Of a stretch of DNA of 39,561 nucleotides, positions 1 to 11,695 are shown piece by piece; position 1 is the stretch's first letter, and the number at the start of each line of letters is the position of its first letter. The stretch is from NCBI GenBank assembly GCA_021809525.1, contig JAKAYU010000008.1, positions 1 through 39,561 of the forward strand. The letters are read 5' to 3'. The DNA is from Pseudomonadota bacterium (GTDB lineage Bacteria > Pseudomonadota > Gammaproteobacteria > Steroidobacterales > Steroidobacteraceae). A program made the position numbers and the translations under genes. The notes under the pieces were generated by a model. The model was not told the DNA's origin. It saw only the letters and a list, made by a program, of their open reading frames with translations, and searched no databases.

Positions 1-1242
1 ATGCAGCGAACGATCCTGCTTGCCGTGCTGGGCGCGACCGCCGCTCTGTTCGCCGGTTGCGCCACCACGCCGCCGGCGATCGCGCCGACGCCCCGCACGG
101 CCGGTGCGCCGGTGCCGCCGCATCGCGGCGGCGTGCGCCGGCCAGCGGAGCTGGCGCCGCCGGTGCGCTCGCTGAGGCACACGAGCATCGCTTTGCTGCT
201 GCCGCAGACCGGGCCGCTTAGCGGCGCGGCGCAGAGCGTCCGCGACGGGTTTCTGACTGCGTACTATCAGCTGCCACCCCTCGAGCGGCCGCAGGTGCGC
301 ATCTACGACACGGCCGGGCCGGCCTCGATCGCGAGTCTCATCGCGCGCGCGCAGCGCGCCGGAGCTGATTTCATCATCGGGCCGCTGCTGCGTCCGAACG
401 TCGAGGCCGCGGCGGCTGACCGCGCGCCTCGACCGCCCATGCTTGCACTCAACTTCCTGCCAGGCGGCGCGCAGGGGCCGCCGCAGTTCTTCCAGTTCGC
501 GCTCTCACCGACTGCCGAGGCGCGGCTGGTGGCCAAGCGGGTGCTTGCCGACGGACACCGGCTGGGCGTCGCGATCGTGCCGGAGGACCAGTTCGGCACG
601 CGCGTGCTGAAGGCGTTCACGCAGCAGTTCCAGGCCGGCGGCGGGCGATTGCTCGCCACCACACGCATCGACCCGTCGGCGACGGACTATTCCGGGCCGA
701 TCGAGCGAGTGCTGCTGATCCGCCAGAGCCGGGAGCGGCTGCAGCGCCTGGAGCAGCTGCTCGGCATGCCGCTTGCGTTCGTCCCGCGCCGCCGCGCGGA
801 CCTCCAGTTCATCTTCGCGCCGGCGCCGGCGCGGATCGAGCGGATGCTCGAGCCGCAGCTGCGCTTCTACTACGCCAACGGTGTACCGACCTATTCGACC
901 TCGGACGCCTTCGCGCCCGATCCGACCGCGAATCAGGATCTCGACGGCCTGAGGTTTCTCGACATGCCCTGGATGCTGGGTGATCCGCTCGCCAATGCGG
1001 TGCATGCGGTCACCGAGCGAGCCTGGCCGGCTGGTGGCCCGGACCAGGGGCGGCTGTTTGCATTCGGGTTCGATGCGTATCACCTCGCGGTGGCCCTGTT
1101 CGTGCGCGGTGTGGCACCGGGCTCGCTCGAGCTGAACGGATTGACAGGTCGGCTGCGCATCGATGGGGACGGACGGGTGCATCGTTCGCTGCTGTGGGCG
1201 CGGCTGCAGGGCGGTCAGATCAAGATCCTGCCGGGCCAATGA
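1..1242 (+). CDS. lpoA: LpoA/LppC-like penicillin-binding protein activator lipoprotein (short form, periplasmic-binding-protein-like domain only)
   Basis: Signal peptide with lipobox (LFAGC); ALLLPQTGPLSGAAQSVRDGFLTAYY and IIGPLL...LALNFLP are typical of the LpoA C-terminal domain; located next to the dcw cluster. Confidence 0.85.
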   Translation: MQRTILLAVLGATAALFAGCATTPPAIAPTPRTAGAPVPPHRGGVRRPAELAPPVRSLRHTSIALLLPQTGPLSGAAQSVRDGFLTAYYQLPPLERPQVRIYDTAGPASIASLIARAQRAGADFIIGPLLRPNVEAAAADRAPRPPMLALNFLPGGAQGPPQFFQFALSPTAEARLVAKRVLADGHRLGVAIVPEDQFGTRVLKAFTQQFQAGGGRLLATTRIDPSATDYSGPIERVLLIRQSRERLQRLEQLLGMPLAFVPRRRADLQFIFAPAPARIERMLEPQLRFYYANGVPTYSTSDAFAPDPTANQDLDGLRFLDMPWMLGDPLANAVHAVTERAWPAGGPDQGRLFAFGFDAYHLAVALFVRGVAPGSLELNGLTGRLRIDGDGRVHRSLLWARLQGGQIKILPGQ

Positions 1243-1468
1243 GCCTGCCGGCCGTCGGATCCGGCCCGCCGCGGGCGGCGCGCAGGGATCAAACATCCGT
1301 TGGCGTCCGGCGACAGCGTGCCGACGGACGATGCGCAGCTAATCCAGTAGATAAACTTCCTACCACAACCTTCTGATTGCAAAGCGTAATAGCGAAAATC
1401 CACTTGTTGGCGAGCCGCGTGCATTCGACATAACTCAACGCCAATATGACGTTTTCTTGCTAATTCAA

Positions 1469-1498
1469 TTGACATAGCGCACCCGCGATTCCTATAGT
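1469..1498 (+). promoter_or_regulatory. Putative sigma70 promoter of the mraZ/dcw cluster
   Basis: TTGACA (1469-1474), 18-nt spacer, TATAGT (1493-1498), in a locally AT-rich intergenic region. Confidence 0.7.
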
Positions 1499-1531
1499 GG
1501 TACGAAGTGGGATGGAGTGGGAGAGGATGGG
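1497..1531 (+). promoter_or_regulatory. MraZ-binding repeat array
   Basis: Four boxes with exact 10-bp period: GTGGT(1497) GTGGG(1507) GTGGG(1517) ATGGG(1527), just upstream of mraZ. Confidence 0.8.
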
Positions 1532-1552
1532 TTAAGTCCTCGCTCGGAGTCC

Positions 1553-2005
1553 ATGTTTCGCGGCGCTACCAAAATCACCCTGGACGACAAAGGCCGGATG
1601 GTCATGCCCACCCGTTATCGGGAGCAGATCACCGAGCGCGCCCAGGGAAAACTGGTGGTCACCGTGGACCGGGACCGCTGCCTGCTCATTTATCCCCTGC
1701 CCGAGTGGGACCTGATCGAGTCGAAGCTGATGAGCCTGCCGACGCTGCACGCCCAGGCGCGCCGCCTGCAGCGGCTGATGGTCGGTCACGCCACCGATCT
1801 GGAGCTCGACGGGCACGGGCGGATTCTGCTGCCGCCGGAGCTGCGCGAGTTCGCGGGCCTCGAGCGGTACGGGATGTTGATCGGTCAGGGCAACCGGTTC
1901 GAGTTGTGGAACGAGTCGCGCTGGGGCGAGCGGCTCGACGAGTGGTTGAAGACGGAGGAAGCCGCCACCGACCTGCCCTCGGAGCTCGACTCGCTGGCGC
2001 TGTGA
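1553..2005 (+). CDS. mraZ: Transcriptional regulator MraZ
   Basis: MFRGATKITLDDKGRMVMPTRYRE... AbrB-like MraZ; ATG at 1553 preferred over the upstream ORF start at 1517. Confidence 0.95.
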   Translation: MFRGATKITLDDKGRMVMPTRYREQITERAQGKLVVTVDRDRCLLIYPLPEWDLIESKLMSLPTLHAQARRLQRLMVGHATDLELDGHGRILLPPELREFAGLERYGMLIGQGNRFELWNESRWGERLDEWLKTEEAATDLPSELDSLAL

Positions 2006-2245
2006 TGCGCGGCGGGCCGCCGCACTCGAGCGCGGCGCGGCAACGAAGGCGGAGCATGTGCGCCATGGTGTGGCGGAGCGGAATTCAGTTTGCGCGGTGC
2101 AGGGCCGCCGGGCGGACGAGATGGACGGGATGGCCGGGAATGCGCGCCGCGACGGGACGCGGATGCGTGGGGTGTTCGAGGTTGGAGAGCTGGGCACGGC
2201 CCATGAGTAGAGCACTGCGGGGGGTCGTTCGCGGCCGCTTCCATC

Positions 2246-3168
<923 letters not shown>

Positions 3169-3172
<4 letters not shown>

Positions 3173-3450
3173 GGGCCCGGCGCGCCACATTCGCCCTCGC
3201 CTTCAGCGTGCTGTGGGTGGCGGTGCTCGCCTCCGGCGTCGGCGCGGTCTACTGCCGCTACCGCGCGCGCGAGCTGTTCATCCACCTCGAGCAGCTCAGC
3301 CGCCAGCGCGACAATCTCGACATCCAGTGGGGGCAGCTGCAGCTCGAGGAGAGCGCCTGGTCGACGCACGCGCTCATCGAGAGCGTGGCGCAGAACAAGC
3401 TGCACATGAAGATGCCCCCGCCAAAGGACATCGTGGTCGTGCGCCCATGA
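3169..3450 (+). CDS. ftsL: Cell division protein FtsL
   Basis: Small bitopic membrane protein between rsmH and ftsI; overlaps both by ATGA. Confidence 0.85.
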
Positions 3451-5165
3451 AGTCCCGCCGCGTCCGCCAGCGCGCGCCCGCCTACCGGTGGCGGGCCTAT
3501 TTCCTGCTCGGCGTGCTCGCCGTGCTCGGGCTGGGGCTCGTCGCCCGCGCCGTGGACCTGCAGCTCGTCGACTACCAGTTTCTCTCCCAGCAGGGCGACG
3601 CGCGCTTCACCCGCATCGTGACCATCCCGGCGCACCGCGGCGTGATCACGGATCGTTACGGTGAACCGCTCGCGGTAAGCACCCCCGTCGATTCGGTGTG
3701 GGTCAATCCCCGCCAGATCATGCAGGGCGAGGATCGGGTCCCGCGCCTCGCCCAGGCGCTGCACCTGAACGCACCGACGCTGCTGCGCGACATCGGCAGC
3801 AACCTCAATCTCGATTTCCTGTACGTTGCGCGCCAGCTGCCACCCCCGCAGGCGCTCGCCGTCAAGGCGCTCGGCATCCCCGGGGTCTACCTGGCACGCG
3901 AGTACCGCCGCTACTACCCGGCCGGCGAGGTGACCGGTCAGCTGATCGGCTTCACCAACATCAACGACCAGGGGCAGGACGGCCTGGAGCTCGAGTACAA
4001 CTCCTGGCTGACGGGCCTCGACGGCGAGAAGCGCGTCATCGAAGACCGCTATGGGCGCATCGTTCAGGACGTCGACAGCATTCGCCCGGCGCGTCCGGGA
4101 CGCGATCTGGTGCTCTCGATCGACATGCGCATCCAGTACCTCGCCTACCGGGCGCTGAAGGCGCAGGTCGAGGCGCAGCGGGCGAGTTCGGGCAGCATGG
4201 TGGTGATCGATGTCGACACCGGCGAGGTGCTCGCCATGGTCAACCAGCCGGCGTTCAATCCGAACGATCGCTCGCAGCTGCTGCCAAACCTGTACCGCAA
4301 CCGCGCCATCACCGACACCTTCGAGCCGGGCTCCTCGATCAAACCGTTCTTCATCGCCGCCGCGCTCATGAGCGGCCAGTACGACAGCCACAGCATCATC
4401 AACACCTCGCCCGGCTACATCAAGGTCGAGGGGCACATCTTCCGCGACGAGACCGACCTCGGGCCGATCGGCATCTACACCGTCCTCGCCAAGAGCTCGA
4501 ACGTCGGCATGGCCCACATCGCCCTGTCGCTCCCGCCCGCACTGATCTGGCGCACGCTGCACCGCTTCGGCTTCGGACAGTTCACGAGCCCGGGCTACCC
4601 GGGCGAGTCACCCGGGGTGCTGCTGCCGTACAAGAGCTGGCACCCCATCCGCATTGCCACCATGTCCCACGGTTACGGACTGTCCGTCACGGCGCTGCAG
4701 CTCGCTCACGCCTACGCCACGCTCGGGGCGCTCGGCGTGGAGCGCCCCGTGTCGTTCCTGCGCGTCAACGCGCCGCCGCCGGGACGGCGCATCATGCCCG
4801 CCAAGCTCTGCCGCGAGCTGTTGCAGCTGATGCGCGGGGTGGTCCGGCCGGGGGGCACTGCGCCCTCGGGGAACATCCCCGGATATACCGTGGCCGGCAA
4901 GACCGGCACCTCATGGGAAGAGGACGACGGCAGCTACCGTGAGCACCATTTCAATGCGGTGTTCGCGGGTGTCGCGCCGTCGACCGCGCCGCGTCTTGCC
5001 GCGGTGGTGGTGCTGAGGGATCCGCGCGCCGGACTGTATTACGGTGGTGACGTCTCCGCGCCGGTGTTCGCCAAAGTGATCGGCCGGGCGCTGCGCCTGA
5101 TGGGCGTGGCGCCGGACAAGCCGCTGCCGGCCGCGCAGACTCTGCAGGTGGCCTCGCTGCAATGA
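3447..5165 (+). CDS. ftsI: Peptidoglycan D,D-transpeptidase FtsI (PBP3)
   Basis: FEPGSSIKPF (SxxK), SSN, KTGTS motifs; N-terminal TM; ATG at 3447. Confidence 0.95.
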   Translation: MKSRRVRQRAPAYRWRAYFLLGVLAVLGLGLVARAVDLQLVDYQFLSQQGDARFTRIVTIPAHRGVITDRYGEPLAVSTPVDSVWVNPRQIMQGEDRVPRLAQALHLNAPTLLRDIGSNLNLDFLYVARQLPPPQALAVKALGIPGVYLAREYRRYYPAGEVTGQLIGFTNINDQGQDGLELEYNSWLTGLDGEKRVIEDRYGRIVQDVDSIRPARPGRDLVLSIDMRIQYLAYRALKAQVEAQRASSGSMVVIDVDTGEVLAMVNQPAFNPNDRSQLLPNLYRNRAITDTFEPGSSIKPFFIAAALMSGQYDSHSIINTSPGYIKVEGHIFRDETDLGPIGIYTVLAKSSNVGMAHIALSLPPALIWRTLHRFGFGQFTSPGYPGESPGVLLPYKSWHPIRIATMSHGYGLSVTALQLAHAYATLGALGVERPVSFLRVNAPPPGRRIMPAKLCRELLQLMRGVVRPGGTAPSGNIPGYTVAGKTGTSWEEDDGSYREHHFNAVFAGVAPSTAPRLAAVVVLRDPRAGLYYGGDVSAPVFAKVIGRALRLMGVAPDKPLPAAQTLQVASLQ

Positions 5166-6682
5166 ACGCTGCGACCCACATCAGCGCCGCCGGCCGCCCG
5201 CTGCAGGAACTGCTCGCCGGCCTAGTGACCGTTCCCGCCGCCCTGCGTGTGACCGACGTGACGCTCGACAGCCGAGCGGTGCGGCCCGGCGCGCTGTTCC
5301 TGGCGTGCCGCGGTCGTTCGCACCACGGTCTGGCGTTTGCCGCCGAGGCGCTCGCGCGCGGGGCCCGGGCGGTACTGTACGAGCCGCCGGCCGACTCGCC
5401 GGGTGCGATCGAGGCGCTCGCGGCCCGGGCGTTCGTCGCGCCCGTGCCCGAGCTCGGGGCGCGGGCCGGCCAGATCGCCGACCGGTTCTTCGGCGAGCCC
5501 TCGCGCGCGCTCACGATCGCCGCCGTCACCGGCACCAACGGCAAGACTACCTGCGCGTGGCTGCTCGCCCAGGCGTTCGAGCGCTGCGGCCGCAGCGCTG
5601 CCTATCTCGGAACGCTCGGCTACGGCAGACCCGGCGCGCTCGCCGAAGTCGAGCACACGACCGCCGACGCGGTGACGGTGCACCGGCAGCTCGCGCGAGT
5701 ACGCGAGCTCGGCGCACGCTGGGTCGCCATGGAGGTGTCCTCGCACGCGCTCGACCAGCAGCGCATCGCGGGCGTGCGCGTGCACACCGCCGCGTTCACC
5801 AACCTCACCCGCGATCACCTCGATTATCACGGCACCATGGCGGCATACGGCCGGGCCAAGAGGCGCCTGTTCGAGCTCGGCACGCTCGTCAACCGGGTCA
5901 TCAACATCGACGATGCGTTCGGCGCCGAGCTCGCCGCGCGCAGCGACCCCGGCGCGCTGATCGTGACGAGTCGCGCCGCCGGGCCGCCCGTGGGCTCGCG
6001 CTGGGTGCGCGGAGCCGGCCTGCACGCGCAGGGCATCGGCTTGCGCATCGCGGTCGAGTCGAGCTGGGGCAGCGGCTCGCTCGCCGTCCCGCTGATCGGG
6101 CAGTTCAATGCCGACAACGCGCTCACGGTGCTCGCCGTGCTGCTCGGCGCCGAGGTACCGTTCGCCGAGGCGCTCGCGGCGCTCGCACAATGCCGCGCCG
6201 CGCCGGGGCGCATGGAGGCCTTCGGGGGCGATGCGGGGCGGCCGCTCGCCATCGTCGATTACGCGCACACGCCGGATGCGCTCGCCAAGGCGCTCGAGAA
6301 CGCCCGGCGCCACTGCCGCGGTCGGCTGCGCGTGGTGTTCGGCTGCGGCGGCGACCGGGACAGCGGCAAGCGCCCGATCATGGGACGCATCGCGGCGGAA
6401 TGGGCCGATGAGATCATCCTGACGGACGACAACCCGCGCAGCGAGCCTCCCGGGCGAATCACCGAGGAGATTCTGGCCGGCATTCCGCAGGGCACTGCGC
6501 GCATCGAGCATGATCGGGCCCGGGCCATCCGCGAGGCCCTCGAGAGCAGCGCCGACGGCGACGTCGTGCTCGTCGCGGGCAAAGGGCACGAGACCTATCA
6601 GACCTACGGCGCCGAGCGGCGTCCGTTCAGCGACCAGGCCGTGGTGCGTGAGGCGCTCGGCCTCCAAGCGGGGCGCGCATGA
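5162..6682 (+). CDS. murE: UDP-MurNAc-tripeptide synthetase MurE
   Basis: VTGTNGKTTCAWLLAQ, DDNPRSEPP (meso-DAP-type DNPR motif). Confidence 0.95.
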   Translation: MNAATHISAAGRPLQELLAGLVTVPAALRVTDVTLDSRAVRPGALFLACRGRSHHGLAFAAEALARGARAVLYEPPADSPGAIEALAARAFVAPVPELGARAGQIADRFFGEPSRALTIAAVTGTNGKTTCAWLLAQAFERCGRSAAYLGTLGYGRPGALAEVEHTTADAVTVHRQLARVRELGARWVAMEVSSHALDQQRIAGVRVHTAAFTNLTRDHLDYHGTMAAYGRAKRRLFELGTLVNRVINIDDAFGAELAARSDPGALIVTSRAAGPPVGSRWVRGAGLHAQGIGLRIAVESSWGSGSLAVPLIGQFNADNALTVLAVLLGAEVPFAEALAALAQCRAAPGRMEAFGGDAGRPLAIVDYAHTPDALAKALENARRHCRGRLRVVFGCGGDRDSGKRPIMGRIAAEWADEIILTDDNPRSEPPGRITEEILAGIPQGTARIEHDRARAIREALESSADGDVVLVAGKGHETYQTYGAERRPFSDQAVVREALGLQAGRA

Positions 6683-8064
6683 GCGCCCCGCGCACCCTGG
6701 CGCAGTTTGCCGCGCTCTGCGGCGGCCGGCTGCATGGCGAGGACCGCCCGTTCGGCGGCGTATCGATCGATACGCGCACGCTGGCGGCCGGCGAGCTGTT
6801 CATCGCGCTGCGTGGGCCGCGCTTCGACGGCGGGCAGTTCGCGGCCGAGGCGCTCGAGCGCGGCGCCGCCGGCGTCGTGCTCGAGCAACAACAGCCGCTG
6901 CCGCTCGCGCAGATCGTGGTGGATGACGCGCTGCTTGCGCTGCAGCGCGCCGGGCACGCCTGGCGCGAGGCGCGCGCGATTCCGGTGGTGGGTGTCGCCG
7001 GCAGCAACGGCAAGACCACGACCAAGGAGATGACCGCGGCCATCCTGAGCGAGGCCGGTCCCTGCCTCGCGACCCGCGGCAATCTGAACAATCACATCGG
7101 CGTGCCGCTGACGCTCCTCGGGCTCGAGGCGCAGCACCGCTTTGCCGTCATCGAGATGGGCGCGAACCGCGCCGGCGAAGTGGCCGAGCTGGTGCGCATC
7201 GCCCGCCCGACGGTGGGGCTGATCACCAACGCCGGCGCCGAGCATCTCGAGGGGTTCGGCAGCCTCGAGGGCGTCGCGCGCGCCGAGGGCGAGATGGTCG
7301 CGGGGCTCGCGGCCGAGGCGACCGCGGTGCTCAACGCCGACGATGCGTTCTTTGGATTGTGGCGCGGCATCACGCCCGCGCGCCTCGTCAGTTTCGGATT
7401 TGCCGCCGGTGCGGATTTCCGCGCGGGTGCTCTGCAGGCGAGGCTGACGGCCGATGGATTCCTCACCCGCTTCACGCTCAGCTGTCCGCTCGGGACCGCG
7501 CCGATCGAGTTGCACATGGGCGGCCGGCACAACGTCGCCAACGCGCTCGCCGCCGCGGCGGCGGCCGCGAGCGCCGGGGCGAGTCTCGCGCACATCGCCG
7601 CGGGCCTGGCGGCGGTGCGGCCCGTGCCCGGCCGGCTGCAGCTGAAACAGGCCGCGAGCGGCGCCTGGATCATCGACGACTCCTACAACGCCAACCCGAG
7701 TTCGGTGCACTCCGGCATCGAGGTGCTCGCCTCGCTCGCGGGCCGGCGCTGGCTCGTGCTCGGCGACATGGCCGAACTCGGCGCGTTCGCCGAAAGCGCA
7801 CACCTGCAGATCGGCGAGTTCGCGCGCGAGCACGGCATCGAGCGGCTGTACGCCACCGGCGCGCTCGCCGCGCTCGCCGTCGAGCGCTTCGGTGCCGGTG
7901 CGCGCTGGTTCCCCGAGGCCGCCTCGCTCACCGAGGCACTGCGTGCGGCGCTCGCCGAGGCGGGCGCGGGGGTGTCGGTACTGGTCAAGGGTTCGCGGAT
8001 CAACAGGCTCGAGCGGGTCGTCGCGGCGCTCACCGCCGACGGCGCGCCGCCGGAGGTGCACTGA
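6679..8064 (+). CDS. murF: UDP-MurNAc-pentapeptide synthetase MurF
   Basis: GVAGSNGKTTTKEMTAAIL, DDSYNANPSSV. Confidence 0.95.
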   Translation: MSAPRTLAQFAALCGGRLHGEDRPFGGVSIDTRTLAAGELFIALRGPRFDGGQFAAEALERGAAGVVLEQQQPLPLAQIVVDDALLALQRAGHAWREARAIPVVGVAGSNGKTTTKEMTAAILSEAGPCLATRGNLNNHIGVPLTLLGLEAQHRFAVIEMGANRAGEVAELVRIARPTVGLITNAGAEHLEGFGSLEGVARAEGEMVAGLAAEATAVLNADDAFFGLWRGITPARLVSFGFAAGADFRAGALQARLTADGFLTRFTLSCPLGTAPIELHMGGRHNVANALAAAAAAASAGASLAHIAAGLAAVRPVPGRLQLKQAASGAWIIDDSYNANPSSVHSGIEVLASLAGRRWLVLGDMAELGAFAESAHLQIGEFAREHGIERLYATGALAALAVERFGAGARWFPEAASLTEALRAALAEAGAGVSVLVKGSRINRLERVVAALTADGAPPEVH

Positions 8065-9150
8065 ATGCTCTACTGGCTCGCACACCGGCTGCTCGTCTGG
8101 TACTCGGGATTCAACGTCTTCTCGTATCTGACGTTCCGCGCGATCCTCGCCATGGGATCCTCGCTGGTGATCTCGCTGCTCGTCGGTCCGCCGATGATCA
8201 AGCGCCTCTCGCGCTACCAGATCGGCCAGGTGGTGCGCGACGATGGACCGCAGACCCACCTGCCCAAGGCCGGCACCCCGACCATGGGTGGCACGCTGAT
8301 CCTGGTGACCACCCTGGTGAGCACGCTCATGTGGGCCAAGCTCACCAGCCGGCAGGTCTGGCTGGTGCTCGCAGCCACGTTCGCGTTCGGTCTGATCGGT
8401 TTCCTCGATGATTACCTCAAGCTCGTCGTGCGCAACGCGCGCGGGCTGCCAGCGCGCTGGAAGTACTTCTTTCAGTCGGTGTTCGGCCTGGCCATCGCCG
8501 CCGTCCTCTATTACACGGCGACCGTTCCGGCCGAGCGGACGCTGTATCTGCCCTTCATCAAGACATTCGCCGAGCCGCTGCCGGCCGCGGCTTTCATCAC
8601 CATCGCCTATTTCATGACCGTCGGCATGAGCAACGCGGTCAATCTCACCGATGGCCTCGACGGCCTGGCCATCATGCCGGCGGCGCTGGTCTCGGCGGCG
8701 CTCGGCATCTTCGCCTATGCCAGCGGCAACGCCGTGTTCGCCCGTTACCTGGAGATCCCGATGATTCCGGGAGCGGGCGAGCTGCTCATCTTCTGCTCGG
8801 CGCTCTCCGGGGCGGGGCTCGGCTTTCTCTGGTTCAACGCCTATCCGGCGCAGGTGTTCATGGGCGATGTGGGCGCGCTCGCGATCGGCGCGGCGCTCGG
8901 TGTGATCGCCGTCATGGTGCGCCAGGAGCTGGTGGCGCTGCTGATGGGCGGGGTGTTCGTGCTCGAGACCGCCTCGGTGATCCTGCAGGTGGCCTCCTTC
9001 AAACTCACCGGACGGCGCATCTTCCGCATGGCCCCGCTGCATCATCACTTCGAGCTCAAGGGCTGGGCCGAGCCGAAGGTCATCGTGCGCTTCTGGATCA
9101 TCTCGCTGATCCTGGTGCTGGCGGGACTCGCGACGCTGAAACTCAGATGA
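8065..9150 (+). CDS. mraY: Phospho-MurNAc-pentapeptide transferase
   Basis: [42 protein letters not shown]. Confidence 0.97.
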   Translation: MLYWLAHRLLVWYSGFNVFSYLTFRAILAMGSSLVISLLVGPPMIKRLSRYQIGQVVRDDGPQTHLPKAGTPTMGGTLILVTTLVSTLMWAKLTSRQVWLVLAATFAFGLIGFLDDYLKLVVRNARGLPARWKYFFQSVFGLAIAAVLYYTATVPAERTLYLPFIKTFAEPLPAAAFITIAYFMTVGMSNAVNLTDGLDGLAIMPAALVSAALGIFAYASGNAVFARYLEIPMIPGAGELLIFCSALSGAGLGFLWFNAYPAQVFMGDVGALAIGAALGVIAVMVRQELVALLMGGVFVLETASVILQVASFKLTGRRIFRMAPLHHHFELKGWAEPKVIVRFWIISLILVLAGLATLKLR

Positions 9151-10502
9151 GCCCCGCCAGCCACAAACCCGCCACCGCCGTCATCGCCGGCCTCGGCCGC
9201 ACGGGGCTCTCGTGCGCGCGGTATCTGCGCGAGCACGGCTGGCGGATCGCGGTCACCGACACGCGCGCCGATCCGCCGCAACTCGAGACGCTGCGTGCCC
9301 TCGATCCGGGCATCGAGGTGCGCGCCGGCGGGCTCGATCCGGCGCTGCTCGATGAGGCGGTGTGCGTGGTGGCCTCGCCGGGCCTGCCGCTCGATCTACC
9401 GTTCTTCCTCGAGGCGCGCCGCCGCGGGATCGAGATCTTCGGCGACATCGAGCTGTTCGCGCGAGCGGTGAGCGCGCCGGTGGTGGGCATCACCGGCACA
9501 AACGGCAAGAGCACCGTGACGAGCCTGCTCGGGCGCATGGCCGCGCGCGCCGGCATCGAGGTGCGAGTCGGGGGCAACCTCGGCGAGCCGGCCCTCGAAC
9601 TGCTGGCAGCGGCCGAGCGGGCAGTGCGGCCCACCGAGCTGTACGTGCTCGAGCTGTCGAGCTTCCAGCTCGACACCACCCAGTCGATCGATCTGAAGGC
9701 GGCCACGGTGCTCAACGTGACCGCTGATCACCTCGACCGTTATAGGTCCATCGAGGAGTACGCGCTCTCCAAGGCGCGCATCTTCGAACGCTGCGATACG
9801 GCGGTGGTCAACCTGGACGATCCGCTGGTGGCGCGGATGACGCGCGCCGCGCAGCGCACGCTCGGCTTCTCGGTGAGCGGGGCCAGTGGCGCGGTCTATA
9901 CGCTGCTCGAGCGCGGCGGCCGCTGGCTGGCGCGCCGCGGCGAGCCGCTCATGCCGGTGGCCTCCATGCGGCTGCGCGGAGTGCACAACGCCGCCAACGC
10001 GCTGGCGGCGCTCGCGCTCGGCGAGGCGCTCTCGCTGCCGCTGCCGGACATGCTCGCGGAGCTGCGTGACTTCGCGGGACTGCCGCACCGCACGCAGTGG
10101 GTGGCCGAGGTCGCCGGCGTCGTCTACATCAACGACTCGAAGGGCACCAACGTCGGCGCGACGCTCGCGGCGGTGAGCGGCATGGACGGGCCGCTGGTGC
10201 TGATCGCCGGCGGCGAGGGCAAGGGGCAGGACTTTGCGCCGCTCGCCGCGGCGCTGCGCGGCAAGACGCGTCACGTGGTGCTGATCGGGCGGGACGCGCC
10301 GCTGCTTGAGCGCGCGCTCGAGGGCGTGTGCGCGCTCGAGATCTGCGATTCGATGCGCGCGGCGGTGCGAGCCGCGGCCCGCGCAGCGCATGCCGGTGAC
10401 ACGGTGCTGCTCTCGCCGGCGTGCGCGAGCCTCGACATGTTCCGCGACTATGGACACCGCGGCGAGACGTTCGCCGAGGCCGTACGGGAGCTGACGGCAT
10501 GA
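9147..10502 (+). CDS. murD: UDP-MurNAc-L-Ala:D-Glu ligase MurD
   Basis: [27 protein letters not shown]. Confidence 0.95.
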   Translation: MSPASHKPATAVIAGLGRTGLSCARYLREHGWRIAVTDTRADPPQLETLRALDPGIEVRAGGLDPALLDEAVCVVASPGLPLDLPFFLEARRRGIEIFGDIELFARAVSAPVVGITGTNGKSTVTSLLGRMAARAGIEVRVGGNLGEPALELLAAAERAVRPTELYVLELSSFQLDTTQSIDLKAATVLNVTADHLDRYRSIEEYALSKARIFERCDTAVVNLDDPLVARMTRAAQRTLGFSVSGASGAVYTLLERGGRWLARRGEPLMPVASMRLRGVHNAANALAALALGEALSLPLPDMLAELRDFAGLPHRTQWVAEVAGVVYINDSKGTNVGATLAAVSGMDGPLVLIAGGEGKGQDFAPLAAALRGKTRHVVLIGRDAPLLERALEGVCALEICDSMRAAVRAAARAAHAGDTVLLSPACASLDMFRDYGHRGETFAEAVRELTA

Positions 10503-11695
10503 GCGCCGCCGAACGCACACCGATGTCGTTCGCCCGTTCGAGCGGCCGCGGGCGGGTGATTTACATCGACACCGTGACCCTGGCGCTCGTGCTCGCGATC
10601 GTGCTGTTCGGGCTGATCATGATGACCTCGGCGTCGATCTCGATCGCCGGCCACTATACCGGCCAGCCGTTCTATTTTCTCGAGCGGCAGCTGATCGCAG
10701 TGGCCCTCGGGGTGGCCGGCGGGGTGTTCGTGTTCTCCTTCAAATGTGAGCGGCTGGAGCGGCTCTCTCCCTGGCTGATGATCGGGGCGATCGTGCTGCT
10801 GCTCGCGGTGCTCGTGCCCGGCCTCGGCGTGCGCGTCAACGGCGGGCGGCGCTGGCTGCACCTGGCGGGCCTGAGCTTCCAGGTCTCCGAGCTCGCGAGC
10901 GTGCTGGTGATGGTTTACATCGCCAGCTACGCGACGCGCCGCCAGGCTGAGCTTGAGGAGAGCTTCGGCGCTCTGGTCAAGCCGCTCCTGCTGCTCGCGC
11001 TCATTGCGGCGCTGCTGCTCGGGGAGCCGGACTTCGGCTCCGCCGCGGTGCTGTTCGCCACCGGCTTCGGCATTCTGTTTCTCGCCGGCGCGCGCCTGCG
11101 CTACGTGGTGCTGCTCACGGTGGTGGCGGTCATCGCCTTTGTGCTGCTCGCGGTGACCTCGGCATACCGCCTGCGGCGCATCACCAACTTCATCGATCCG
11201 TGGGCTTCCGCCTACGGTGCGGGCTTTCAGCTCACCCAGTCGCTGATCGCGATCGGGCGCGGCAAGTGGTTCGGCGTCGGCCTCGGCAACAGCGTGCAGA
11301 AGCTGTTCTATCTGCCCGAGGCGCACACCGACTTCCTCTTCGCGGTGCTCGCCGAGGAGCTCGGCCTCGCCGGGGTGCTGCTGACGATCGGGCTGTTCGT
11401 CGCGCTCGTCTGGCGCTCATTTCAGATCGCCGAGCTCGCCGCGCGCGCCGGCCTGACCTTCCAGCGGCTGCTCGCCGCCGGTTTCGGGCTGTGGCTCGGC
11501 ATGCAGACCTTCATCAACATCGGCGTGAACATGGGCATCCTGCCGACCAAGGGACTGACGCTGCCGATGATGAGCTATGGACGCTCGAGCATGATCATGA
11601 CGCTGGTGTGGGTGGGGCTGCTGCTGCGCATCTATCACGAGGCGCTGATCGAGAGCCGCGGCGCGGCGCGAGTGCGCGCGGAGGATGGGCAGTGA
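10499..11695 (+). CDS. ftsW: Peptidoglycan polymerase FtsW (SEDS family)
   Basis: Multi-TM SEDS protein; [20 protein letters not shown] at 10499 overlapping the murD stop. Confidence 0.94.
   Translation: MSAAERTPMSFARSSGRGRVIYIDTVTLALVLAIVLFGLIMMTSASISIAGHYTGQPFYFLERQLIAVALGVAGGVFVFSFKCERLERLSPWLMIGAIVLLLAVLVPGLGVRVNGGRRWLHLAGLSFQVSELASVLVMVYIASYATRRQAELEESFGALVKPLLLLALIAALLLGEPDFGSAAVLFATGFGILFLAGARLRYVVLLTVVAVIAFVLLAVTSAYRLRRITNFIDPWASAYGAGFQLTQSLIAIGRGKWFGVGLGNSVQKLFYLPEAHTDFLFAVLAEELGLAGVLLTIGLFVALVWRSFQIAELAARAGLTFQRLLAAGFGLWLGMQTFINIGVNMGILPTKGLTLPMMSYGRSSMIMTLVWVGLLLRIYHEALIESRGAARVRAEDGQ

Noticed and set aside
6604-9048. 814-aa antisense ORF opposite murF/mraY
   Set aside because: Same GC-bias shadow frame; composition rich in H/R/G/E/Q, no domain recognisable.
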